Positions 56,741 to 64,000 of a DNA stretch of 64,000 bases are shown one piece after another. Under the pieces are notes generated by a model. It saw only the letters and a program-made list of their open reading frames with translations. It did not search any database and had not been told where the DNA came from. The translations under genes were made by a program, and so were the position numbers. This stretch comes from Pseudoalteromonas denitrificans DSM 6059 (GTDB taxonomy: Bacteria > Pseudomonadota > Gammaproteobacteria > Enterobacterales > Alteromonadaceae), in assembly GCF_900112265.1 (NCBI RefSeq), contig NZ_FOLO01000009.1:86259-150258 (forward strand), in the 5' to 3' direction. Within the stretch, counting starts at the first letter, position 1. Every line of letters begins with the position of its first letter.

Positions 56741-56811
56741 TTTGGAAAAGTTAATATACTAATTTAATATTGTGACTTTCTTAATCTTGCTTTCTAAAAA
56801 TAGGTTCTAAA

Positions 56812-57825
56812 ATGAAAAAAATAATCATGGTGTTTGCTTTTGCAATAGCGGCTTTAAGTTCTGGGTTTGTTACAGCAAAAGAAGTTGTAAATATTTACTC
56901 TTTTCGTCAGCCTTTTTTAATTGAACCAATTTTAAAAGAATTTACTAAGCAAACAGGTATTGAGACTAAAGTTATATTTGCAAAAAAAGGTTTGATTGAA
57001 CGTATGAAGCGAGAAGGTAAGCATACACCTGCGGATCTTGTTTTAACCTCTAATTTTAGTGCTTTATTACAATTGGAGCATGCAAATTTAACGCAACCAA
57101 TTATGAGTGAAACTATAAATAGCAATATTCCAACTCAATTTAAAGACCCTGAAGGGCATTGGGTCGCACTGACTAAACGTGTTCGTAATGTTTATTCTTC
57201 AAAAGACCGTATAGGTGCTTTACCACAACTTACATATGAAGATTTAGCCAACCCTAAATTTAAAGGTAAGCTTTGTACGCGCTCAGGTAAACATCCATAT
57301 AATTTAGGTTTAGTTGCTTCTATGATTGCACACCATGGGGAAGAAGATACAAAAACTTGGCTTGAAGGTGTTAAAGCAAATTTGGCTAGAAAACCTCAAG
57401 GAAATGATCGCGCCCAAGTTAAAGCTGTTAAAGAAGGTTTATGTGATATTGCTTTAGGAAATAGTTATTACTTCGGCAAAATGATGCAAGATCCAAAACA
57501 AAAAGTATGGGCGGAGTCAGTTTTTATTAATTTCCCGAATCAAGCTAATCGTGGTTCTCATATTAATGTATCGGGTGTGGTTTTAAGTAAATACACTAAA
57601 CATAAAATGAATGCCTTGAAGTTAATAGAATTTATGAGTGATGAAAGTGCACAAAAAATGTATGCCTCACTTAATATGGAATATCCAGTAAAATCAGGTG
57701 TTGCTTTGTCTGAAATGGTTGCTTCTTGGGGAAAATTCTCAGAAGATACAATTCCACTTTCTAAAATTAGTGATAATCGTACTTTAGCATTGAAGTTAAT
57801 TGATGAAGTAAAATTTGATTTATAA
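56812..57825 (+). CDS. Ferric iron ABC transporter, periplasmic binding protein (FbpA/FutA-like)
   Basis: A 337-residue binding protein with signal peptide (about 1-22, cleavage after VTA). The mature part begins KEVVNIYSFRQPFLIEPILKEF, the usual start of FutA/FbpA proteins (NVYSxR). The Fe-coordinating tyrosine pair is visible in LGNSYYFGKM. It is first in an operon with a permease, an ATPase and a Dyp-type protein, behind a Fur-box-like site. Confidence 0.9.
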   Translation: MKKIIMVFAFAIAALSSGFVTAKEVVNIYSFRQPFLIEPILKEFTKQTGIETKVIFAKKGLIERMKREGKHTPADLVLTSNFSALLQLEHANLTQPIMSETINSNIPTQFKDPEGHWVALTKRVRNVYSSKDRIGALPQLTYEDLANPKFKGKLCTRSGKHPYNLGLVASMIAHHGEEDTKTWLEGVKANLARKPQGNDRAQVKAVKEGLCDIALGNSYYFGKMMQDPKQKVWAESVFINFPNQANRGSHINVSGVVLSKYTKHKMNALKLIEFMSDESAQKMYASLNMEYPVKSGVALSEMVASWGKFSEDTIPLSKISDNRTLALKLIDEVKFDL

Positions 57826-57889
57826 CTAATATAGTTTGGAAGTTTGTAGGTATAATACTGCCTCAAACTTCCGATTTTAAAAGGTATTA

Positions 57890-59539
57890 ATGCATTTTTC
57901 TATTTCTCGATGGCAGTTGTTTGCTTGGTCTGCTGGAATTATTTTAGCACTCCCTCTTCTTTTTCTGATTTTTGAATCTTTAGTTCCCGATCCTGATGTA
58001 TTTGAGCATTTATGGAATACTGTTTTATGGGATTATACCTATAATACCTTTGTTCTTATCTTTGGTGTATTAGCTTTAAGTAGTTTAATTGCTTTGCCTT
58101 TAGGTTGGCTTGTTGCTTATTGCGACTTTCCAGGGAAAAAACACTTTGAATGGGCTTTAATGTTACCTTTGGCTATGCCCACTTATATTATAGCTTATGT
58201 TTATACTGATTTATTAGATTATGCAGGGCCAGTTCAAATTTGGCTTAGAAGTACATTTGGTTGGCAAAATCCAGCTGATTATTGGTTTTTTGATATAAGA
58301 ACCTTACCTGGGGCAATTGTTATGATTGCTTTGGTTTTGTATCCCTATTTATATTTAATTTTTAAAACAGCCCTTCGAGAGCAATCTTTTAAGTTAGTAC
58401 AGGCCAGTCAATTAATGGGTTATAGCGCCAGCCAAAGCTTTTTCAAAGTTTCATTGCCTTTGGCTAGAGGTTCTATTGTAGCGGCACTTGCTTTAATTGC
58501 AATGGAAGCCATGGCTGACTTTGCAACTGTAAATTACTTTGCTGTAAGTACGTTAACAACAGCTGTTTATGATACATGGCTTGGGTATTACTCTTTAACT
58601 GCAGCGGCTAAAATTTCTGGTATTATGTTGCTTTTTGTTTTTATGTTTTTAAGCATTGAGCGTTATAGCAGGCGGAAAAAAGCGGTACATGAAAGAGGCG
58701 CCGTAAATAATGAAGCGATGCTTTATCAATTATCAAAAAAGAATGGCGTATTAGCAGCGGGTTTTTGTATATCTGTTCTTTTATTTGCCTTTTTTATACC
58801 TATTTCTATTTTAATGAGTTATGCCATTAGTTATTTTGACCAGGCATGGAATAGTGAGTTTTTTACTTATGCTTGGCAAAGTTTAAAATTGGCAAGTATT
58901 GTTAGTGTTATTTGTGTTGTATTGAGTGTGTTTATTGTATTTAGCCAAAGGCTGAGTGAAAAGCCTATAGATTTGTTTCCTGGAAGAATGGCCTGCATGG
59001 GATATGCCTTACCAGGTACTGTACTGGCAATTGCAGTATTGCTTCCTTTAAGTATGTTAGATGATGCTGTTAATCAGTTTGTGGGTCAGTTTACGAACGA
59101 ACCTGGGTTAATTTTTAGTGGTACATTAGTGGCGATTATAGTTGCCTATGTGGTACGTTTCTATGCAGTTGCACAAGGCACAATTGAAGCAAGTTTTACA
59201 CGTATCTCTCCTTCACTAGATATGGCTAGTCGTTCTATGGGTAAAACGCCAGGGCAAACATTAACAAAAATACATTTTCCATTATTGCGCAGAGGCATGT
59301 TAACTGCTGCTCTATTAATTTTTATTGAATGTATGAAAGAGTTACCAGCTGCGTTACTTTTAAGGCCCTTCGATTTTGAAACTTTAGCCACACATGTATT
59401 TCAATATGTCAGTGATGAACAGTTAGAGCTGGCTTCAATATCTGCATTGTTCATTGTTTTGGTAGGCTTACTACCTTTATATTTTATTACCAGCTCTATG
59501 GAAGGCGCTAAATTTGAAGAAGAAGCAGCTCATGAGTGA
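57890..59539 (+). CDS. Ferric iron ABC transporter, fused permease (FbpB-like)
   Basis: A 549-residue inner-membrane permease with two fused binding-protein-dependent transport domains and about 12 membrane helices. EAA-type loops can be seen in each half (QASQLMGYSASQSFFKVSLPLARG and DMASRSMGKTPGQTLTKIHFPLLRRG). This fused form is characteristic of FbpB/SfuB. Its stop overlaps the ATPase start by 8 bp. Confidence 0.93.
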   Translation: MHFSISRWQLFAWSAGIILALPLLFLIFESLVPDPDVFEHLWNTVLWDYTYNTFVLIFGVLALSSLIALPLGWLVAYCDFPGKKHFEWALMLPLAMPTYIIAYVYTDLLDYAGPVQIWLRSTFGWQNPADYWFFDIRTLPGAIVMIALVLYPYLYLIFKTALREQSFKLVQASQLMGYSASQSFFKVSLPLARGSIVAALALIAMEAMADFATVNYFAVSTLTTAVYDTWLGYYSLTAAAKISGIMLLFVFMFLSIERYSRRKKAVHERGAVNNEAMLYQLSKKNGVLAAGFCISVLLFAFFIPISILMSYAISYFDQAWNSEFFTYAWQSLKLASIVSVICVVLSVFIVFSQRLSEKPIDLFPGRMACMGYALPGTVLAIAVLLPLSMLDDAVNQFVGQFTNEPGLIFSGTLVAIIVAYVVRFYAVAQGTIEASFTRISPSLDMASRSMGKTPGQTLTKIHFPLLRRGMLTAALLIFIECMKELPAALLLRPFDFETLATHVFQYVSDEQLELASISALFIVLVGLLPLYFITSSMEGAKFEEEAAHE

Positions 59540-60581
59540 TCTTTTAATTGAACATTTAAACTTTGATTATCAAGGTAATAAAGTTATTGATAATTTATCT
59601 TTAATGATTGAAAAAAATGAAATTGTTTGTCTTTTAGGTGCCAGTGGCTGCGGTAAAACAACAACCTTAAAAGCGATTGCTGGGCTAATAAAACCTTCAG
59701 AAGGTTTTATTAAAATATCAAATAAAACTGTTAATGATAAAAATGTTTTTATTGCACCAGAAGTACGTAATATAGGCATGATGTTTCAAGATTATGCGCT
59801 TTTTCCTCATTTAACGGTTGCCCAAAATATTGGTTATGGCTTACTGAGTCGAGATAAAACATTTAAGCGTGACCGTATTAGCGAAATGCTTCACTTAGTT
59901 AAACTTGAGGACTTGGGTGAACGCTACCCACACCAGTTATCTGGCGGACAGCAGCAAAGGGTCGCAATCGCAAGAGCATTAGCATACAAGCCAAGTTTAT
60001 TATTACTTGATGAACCATTCTCTAACATAGATCATCAAGTTAGATTCCAGTTAATAGAAGATATTCGTCGAATTATTAAAGATCAGCAAGTATCAGCAAT
60101 TTTTGTAACACATTCAAAAGATGAAGCTTTTGCCTTTTCAGATAAATTAGCCATTATGCATCAAGGAGAAATTATTCAACAAGACACTGCTAAAATGCTT
60201 TTTCATCAACCTAAAGCAAAAATGGTGGCTGAATTTTTAGGGCAAGGTATTTATTTAGATGCACAATATCAAGGTGGGCAGTGTTTTAAAACATCTCTGG
60301 GAGATGTGATTTCAACTCAGGCTGTTGATGAAAATAAGCAAAAAGGGAGCTTATATGTAAGGCCGCAATATTTAAGTTTACAGGCTAAAAGCACAGAAAG
60401 TTCAGGTATTGATGACGTTACTATTTTAAGTAAACGCTTTATGGGAACTCGTTATATTTATCGTCTTAAAGTTTCAGCACAAGAAATTGAAGTTGTAGCA
60501 ACTGATGATGGCCTGTTTAATACTGGTGATCGGGTTGACTTGAATATTTTGCCACATCCAGTAAACTTTTTTATAAACTAG
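59532..60581 (+). CDS. Ferric iron ABC transporter, ATPase (FbpC-like)
   Basis: A 349-residue ABC ATPase. The ATG at 59532 (MSDLLIEHLNFDY) is preferred over one six codons upstream because it gives the family start. Walker A GASGCGKTTT lies at about residues 36-45, the signature LSGGQQQR at about 137-144 and Walker B LLLLDEPF at about 157-164. A C-terminal TOBE-like domain follows (YVRPQYLSLQA). The gene overlaps the permease gene and is followed 19 bp later by the Dyp-type gene. Confidence 0.92.
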   Translation: MSDLLIEHLNFDYQGNKVIDNLSLMIEKNEIVCLLGASGCGKTTTLKAIAGLIKPSEGFIKISNKTVNDKNVFIAPEVRNIGMMFQDYALFPHLTVAQNIGYGLLSRDKTFKRDRISEMLHLVKLEDLGERYPHQLSGGQQQRVAIARALAYKPSLLLLDEPFSNIDHQVRFQLIEDIRRIIKDQQVSAIFVTHSKDEAFAFSDKLAIMHQGEIIQQDTAKMLFHQPKAKMVAEFLGQGIYLDAQYQGGQCFKTSLGDVISTQAVDENKQKGSLYVRPQYLSLQAKSTESSGIDDVTILSKRFMGTRYIYRLKVSAQEIEVVATDDGLFNTGDRVDLNILPHPVNFFIN

Positions 60582-60600
60582 AAATACTTAGGAATTTTGA

Positions 60601-61509
60601 ATGCCCCAAGCTCAATCTGGTGTGTGTGCTGAAGCAAACTTGCATGGCTTATATTTATTTTTTAATGTATTAGATGGTCATGATACTTCTATTAGAGATA
60701 AGCTTGGACAAATAACAAGCTTACAAGATGATTATTCAGATCAGTTTTCTGAAGCTATGTTATCAAGTATGGTTGCTATAGGGGCACAGTATTGGCCGCA
60801 TTTATATCCTAAAACGATCCCTAAGGGCTTGAAAAGTTTTCCTAATATTTCTCATTCTGATCATGAGATGCCAAGTCAGCCATTTGATGTATTTATTCAA
60901 ATTCGTTCAGACAGACTTGATGTGATCCATTTATTTGCTTCAAATATTTTAACTTTATTTTCATCGGATGTTGAATTAGTCGAACAAATAAAATGTTTTC
61001 GTTTTTTAGATGGTCGCGATTTTAATGGTTTTATATATGGGGCTGATACACCAAGGGGTAGATCTAAAATGACTACAGCCTTGGTTTCCCCCCATGACGA
61101 CCTTGAATTTTCACAAGGAAGCTATATTCATGTGCAACGTTATCGTCATAATATTATTGAGTGGCAGAAACTTTCTATTACTGAGCAAGAGCAAATAATG
61201 GGTCGCTCTCGTTTAGATAATGATTTGATTATGCCTTTAAATGCATCTAGTCATGCCAATCGAGTTGAGCTAAAAAGTCAAGATGGTCATCCACTTTTGT
61301 TACATCAAGGCATGCCTTATGGTGATATGCACGAGCAAGGAATGTTACTTGTTACTTGCAGTAATGATGGTGATGCATTTGAAGTGCTAAATAAAGCACG
61401 TTTAGGTAATAAAGGTGTTTATGATGCCTGGCTTGATTATACACAGGCAGAAATGGGGGCTTCTTTTTTTGCACCTTCAGTCAACTTTTTATCTAGCCTC
61501 AAAGATTAA
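60601..61509 (+). CDS. Dyp-type peroxidase homologue lacking the distal Asp and Arg
   Basis: A 302-residue YfeX-like Dyp-family protein without a signal peptide, so probably cytoplasmic. The haem-ligand histidine H218 (SSHANRVEL) and the GSYIHVQRYRHNIIEWQ region are kept. The family GxxDG motif is GFIYG at 143-147, so the catalytic Asp is Tyr146, and the distal Arg of RQxLPYG is His235 (LHQGMPYG). Peroxidase activity is therefore doubtful; a haem-binding or iron-release role is possible. It is the last gene of the ferric iron ABC operon (19-bp gap). Confidence 0.85.
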   Translation: MPQAQSGVCAEANLHGLYLFFNVLDGHDTSIRDKLGQITSLQDDYSDQFSEAMLSSMVAIGAQYWPHLYPKTIPKGLKSFPNISHSDHEMPSQPFDVFIQIRSDRLDVIHLFASNILTLFSSDVELVEQIKCFRFLDGRDFNGFIYGADTPRGRSKMTTALVSPHDDLEFSQGSYIHVQRYRHNIIEWQKLSITEQEQIMGRSRLDNDLIMPLNASSHANRVELKSQDGHPLLLHQGMPYGDMHEQGMLLVTCSNDGDAFEVLNKARLGNKGVYDAWLDYTQAEMGASFFAPSVNFLSSLKD

Positions 61510-61523
61510 ACATATAAACTCAT

Positions 61524-63572
61524 TCACCAGTTAATTTTTATAATATTGCTTTTATCTATGATTGGTTTGGTAAATAATATTTTTTTACCGTCAGGGTGTA
61601 ATTTAAAATCCATATATAAAGTGTTTTTGGTGATTAAATGTTTATTTTGCTGCTTTGTACTCATATTGAGACGCGTTAAATAAAAATCATTACCTTCACT
61701 GAAGCTGTAATACAGATCATTTTTGTGAATTTGCCAATGATTAATCCCTGTTCTTGGCAATTTAATAACTATTTTTTTTGTTGAATCAGGCATGACTTGG
61801 TATAAGTTTTTATGACTATCAATTATGAAAATGCGCCCATCTGATAATTCTTGTTTTTGAATAATATCTTGATTTAACTTCTTTACCTTGCTGGTCTTTA
61901 AATCGTATTGAATTAATCTTTGTTTACGATTTTCTATTCTTGAAAAATAAATGCCTTCACCTGTTAGTTTCCAGCTAGGGTTTGCAGCTATTTCAAGCGC
62001 TGATGTTTTATAACTTAGTTTTTTAGTGAGTAAGTCAAGAATAAAAATGCGGCCTTCAGCTTTACCTAGTAACTTATTTTCTTGCTGATTAATACTAAGA
62101 TCAGTAATGACTGTTTGGGGAGCAAAACTGTATAAAACTTTAGGATCTCCTCCTAATACATGGTGGATTATATTTGCCTTGTGCGTTGACTTTGAAGTGT
62201 AATAAAGCGCATCTGCAGCTGCATTATAAATAGGGTGAAATTCAGCATTATCAGATTCAATGTACAAGGTTGTACTATTTGATGGTTCTTCAAATGGATT
62301 CGGTATTTCTGTTATATCGGTATAATTCATATTGTGTTGGCGCATATAAAAACAGTTATCGCCACAGTTATGTATAACATCATTAATACTCGGTTGAGTT
62401 CCCGCTTGTTTTGTTAATTGATCTTTAATTAGTGAATAATAATAAAAATCACCCTTGTAGCTTGAAATATATAGCTTTTCATTATTTTTATGCCAGACGA
62501 TTGCATTTGCATAAAAAGAAATGGGCTTATTGACTATTATTTTACCCGTTTCAAGATCAATAATTAGCATGACATATTTTTGATCTGCAACATTTCGTAG
62601 CATCGCTAATTTTTTGCCGTCATTTGATTCCTTTGCAAAATAATCCCCAAAACCTGCTGAATTTACAAAAGTTAATTGCTTGGTCTTTAAACTTGAAATA
62701 TTTACTGTAAATAAGGTAATGGGGGCATTACTTTTTTTAGTCCCAGCAAAATAAATCAATTCACCATTACTTGACCAAGAAAGAGGTAATGCAGTTGAAA
62801 ATTCAGCTGATAAATTAACAACATTAGTTAAGCCTGTATTTGGCTTAAAGTCTGCCATAAATAGACTTCGATTGGGTTTATTCGTTCGCCAAAATATAAT
62901 TTTATTACCTTTTGGTGAAAATAAAGGTTTTTGATAATTATGCTGATCCCAAGTAAGTCTAGAGGTTAAACCTGAGTTTAAATTTTTGTAATGTAGTTGC
63001 CAGAGTGCATCATTGTGTGTTTTATGGGAAAAAATCAAAGTATTTGTTTTTTGATGAAAATCAGCATCAATCTCTGAGCCTGGCAAATTTGTTAGTAATT
63101 CAATCTTATGTTTAGTGTTGTTACTGAATACAGCTTCATTATTTTTTTGAGTTGTAAAAATGATAAAAGTAGAGATCCACACTATAACAACTGCAATAAT
63201 TAAGATAATAGACTTATATGTTTTTTTACTTTTCGTTTTACATACTTTGATATCTGCTACTAAGCAATAACCTTTGAGTGAAACTGTTTTTATATACTTA
63301 GGTGATTTTGCATCATCATTAAATGCATCTCTTAGCTTTTTTACAACTTTACGAATTGAATCATCGGATACAACTCTGTTTTCCCAAACAACATTTAATA
63401 ACTCTTCTCTACTGACAACTTGACCCTGATTTTTAATTAAAAAACATAAAAAAGAAAATGATAGCGGCTCTAGTTTAGTACTTTTATCAGCTAATATTAA
63501 TGTTGAATTTGTTTTATCAAATACAAATTCACCTATTTGGATTTGATTAATATCTGTTTGTGTATTTTTCAT
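61524..63572 (-). CDS. CadC-like membrane-spanning regulator with OmpR-type wHTH and PD40 repeats
   Basis: A 682-residue one-component regulator. An N-terminal OmpR-type winged helix (about 15-105; LEPLSFSFLCFLIKNQGQVVSREEL, VSDDSIRKVVKKLRDAF, YIKTVSLKGYCLVA) is followed by one membrane helix (about 121-142) and a large periplasmic part with TolB-like beta-propeller repeats (SPKGNKIIFWRTNKPN, SWSSNGELIYFAG, HPDGKKILFTKP). It is of the CadC/ToxR membrane-tethered class. The stimulus is unknown. It converges with the Dyp-type gene. Confidence 0.9.
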   Translation of the reverse strand: MKNTQTDINQIQIGEFVFDKTNSTLILADKSTKLEPLSFSFLCFLIKNQGQVVSREELLNVVWENRVVSDDSIRKVVKKLRDAFNDDAKSPKYIKTVSLKGYCLVADIKVCKTKSKKTYKSIILIIAVVIVWISTFIIFTTQKNNEAVFSNNTKHKIELLTNLPGSEIDADFHQKTNTLIFSHKTHNDALWQLHYKNLNSGLTSRLTWDQHNYQKPLFSPKGNKIIFWRTNKPNRSLFMADFKPNTGLTNVVNLSAEFSTALPLSWSSNGELIYFAGTKKSNAPITLFTVNISSLKTKQLTFVNSAGFGDYFAKESNDGKKLAMLRNVADQKYVMLIIDLETGKIIVNKPISFYANAIVWHKNNEKLYISSYKGDFYYYSLIKDQLTKQAGTQPSINDVIHNCGDNCFYMRQHNMNYTDITEIPNPFEEPSNSTTLYIESDNAEFHPIYNAAADALYYTSKSTHKANIIHHVLGGDPKVLYSFAPQTVITDLSINQQENKLLGKAEGRIFILDLLTKKLSYKTSALEIAANPSWKLTGEGIYFSRIENRKQRLIQYDLKTSKVKKLNQDIIQKQELSDGRIFIIDSHKNLYQVMPDSTKKIVIKLPRTGINHWQIHKNDLYYSFSEGNDFYLTRLNMSTKQQNKHLITKNTLYMDFKLHPDGKKILFTKPIIDKSNIIKINW

Positions 63573-63672
63573 TTTTAATAATATTTTCAGTTAGTTAAGC
63601 TTGTGACTATTTGTGCATACTCAAAAGTCACCATGATTCCTTTGTGAGTAAGGCGAAAAGTAAGTTTAATTA
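63573..63672. other. Short intergenic region before the IS
   Basis: No gene or clear signal seen between the CadC-like start and the IS left end; presumably contains the regulator promoter. Confidence 0.45.
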
Positions 63673-63708
63673 GGGGCTGTTGATCTTTGTTTGAATTTTG
63701 TGCGTAAG

Positions 63709-63760
63709 TGACAATCTCGTATAATTCACTTCGCCAAAACCAAACTAAACGAGATTGTCA
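63709..63760 (+). promoter_or_regulatory. Inverted repeat covering the transposase start
   Basis: TGACAATCTCGT (63709-63720) and ACGAGATTGTCA (63749-63760) are perfect complements. The right arm ends on the A of the transposase ATG. In read-through transcripts this stem would hide the translation start; a promoter inside the loop would free it. Confidence 0.55.
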
Positions 63761-64000
63761 TGCCCCGATTAATGCTCACTGATGAGCTGTGGTCGAAACT
63801 AAAAGCTATATTGCTTGAAGATAGAGTTTATAACAAGCTTGAACATCGACAAACACTAGAAGGAATACTTTATCGCTTACGTGTTGGCTGTCCGTGGCGT
63901 GATTTACCTGAATGTTTTGGGTTGTGGAATACCATTTATCGTCGTTTTCTTCTTTGGTCAAGAAAAGGCATATTAATGAGACTGTTCAAAACTTTAGCAA
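63760..64000 (+). CDS. IS5-family transposase, N-terminal part
   Basis: The first 80 codons of an IS5-type transposase, open to the window edge. It begins MPRLMLTDELWSKLKAILL and has the conserved LEGILYRLRVGCPWRDLPE segment and LWNTIYRRFLLWS, as in the DUF4096-type N-terminal domain. The DDE catalytic residues lie beyond the window. It is in a different sequence context from the neighbouring genes and is mobile. Confidence 0.88.
   Translation, partial: MPRLMLTDELWSKLKAILLEDRVYNKLEHRQTLEGILYRLRVGCPWRDLPECFGLWNTIYRRFLLWSRKGILMRLFKTLA

Larger units (their letters stand above)
63673..64000 (+). mobile_element. IS5-family insertion sequence, left end (cut by window edge)
   Basis: Starts near GGGGCTGTTGATCTTTG, a probable terminal inverted repeat, after an A/T-rich TTAATTA context. 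It carries an IS5-type transposase start at 63760. Only the left 328 bp are in the window, so the right repeat and target duplication cannot be checked. Confidence 0.75.

Overview
The window is a low-GC, gene-dense chromosomal segment of a gammaproteobacterium. The best fit is a marine member of the Alteromonadales (Pseudoalteromonas/Colwellia/Catenovulum-like). The evidence is gene order (rpsU-yqeY-dnaG with divergent tsaD; nadC-pilin-pilB-pilC-pilD-coaE-yacG; ampD-ampE-pdhR-aceEF-lpd), a PutA without the ribbon-helix-helix domain paired with a divergent Lrp-type regulator, ExeA/ExeB-type genes, and DUF3016, DUF2058 and YgiM/YgiF proteins. The genus is inference only.

Layout. 0-7.3 kb: information-processing and envelope housekeeping (dnaG 5' part, yqeY, rpsU; tsaD, plsY, folB, folK, uppP, a DUF4136 lipoprotein, cca). 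7.4-11.6 kb: an ExeA/GspB pair, then two back-to-back HD-GYP paralogues, one canonical and one that has lost most metal ligands. 11.7-16.2 kb: putA and its divergent regulator with a 27-bp palindrome between them. 16.3-19.3 kb: ygiM, ygiF and a START protein. 19.6-28.1 kb: yacG, coaE, the type IV pilus genes pilD, pilC, pilB, three separate pilin genes, and nadC. 28.1-46 kb: a mixed block lying between nadC and ampD, which are neighbours in many relatives. It starts with an amidohydrolase and an SDR, ends with a class II aldolase and a DgoD-like dehydratase, and holds slyD-like, mltD, zapA, rlmJ, a LytTR regulator, the complete EF-P module (epmB, efp, epmA), transporters and one tRNA-Ala. 46-55 kb: ampD, ampE and the pyruvate dehydrogenase regulon pdhR, aceE, aceF, lpdA. 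55-64 kb: tapT, an intergenic CsrB-type regulatory RNA, a Fur-box-preceded ferric-iron ABC operon ending in an atypical Dyp-type peroxidase homologue, a CadC-like membrane regulator, and the left end of an IS5-type element cut by the window edge.

No defence island, prophage or CRISPR array was seen. The most interesting items are: (1) a CsrB-like sRNA on the minus strand at about 56.11-56.46 kb, with eleven AGGA motifs, AGGA loops on hairpins, a terminator and an upstream GacA/UvrY-type box; (2) a duplicated 104-bp 3' end of aceF whose five differences are all synonymous, including TCT versus AGC for serine, which looks like a recombination scar; (3) a Dyp-peroxidase homologue in the iron operon that keeps the haem histidine but has lost the distal Asp and Arg; (4) the tandem HD-GYP pair with one degenerate copy; (5) a LytTR regulator with a degenerate receiver behind two tandem palindromic sites; and (6) a possible sugar-acid gene set whose halves sit at the two ends of the block inserted between nadC and ampD.
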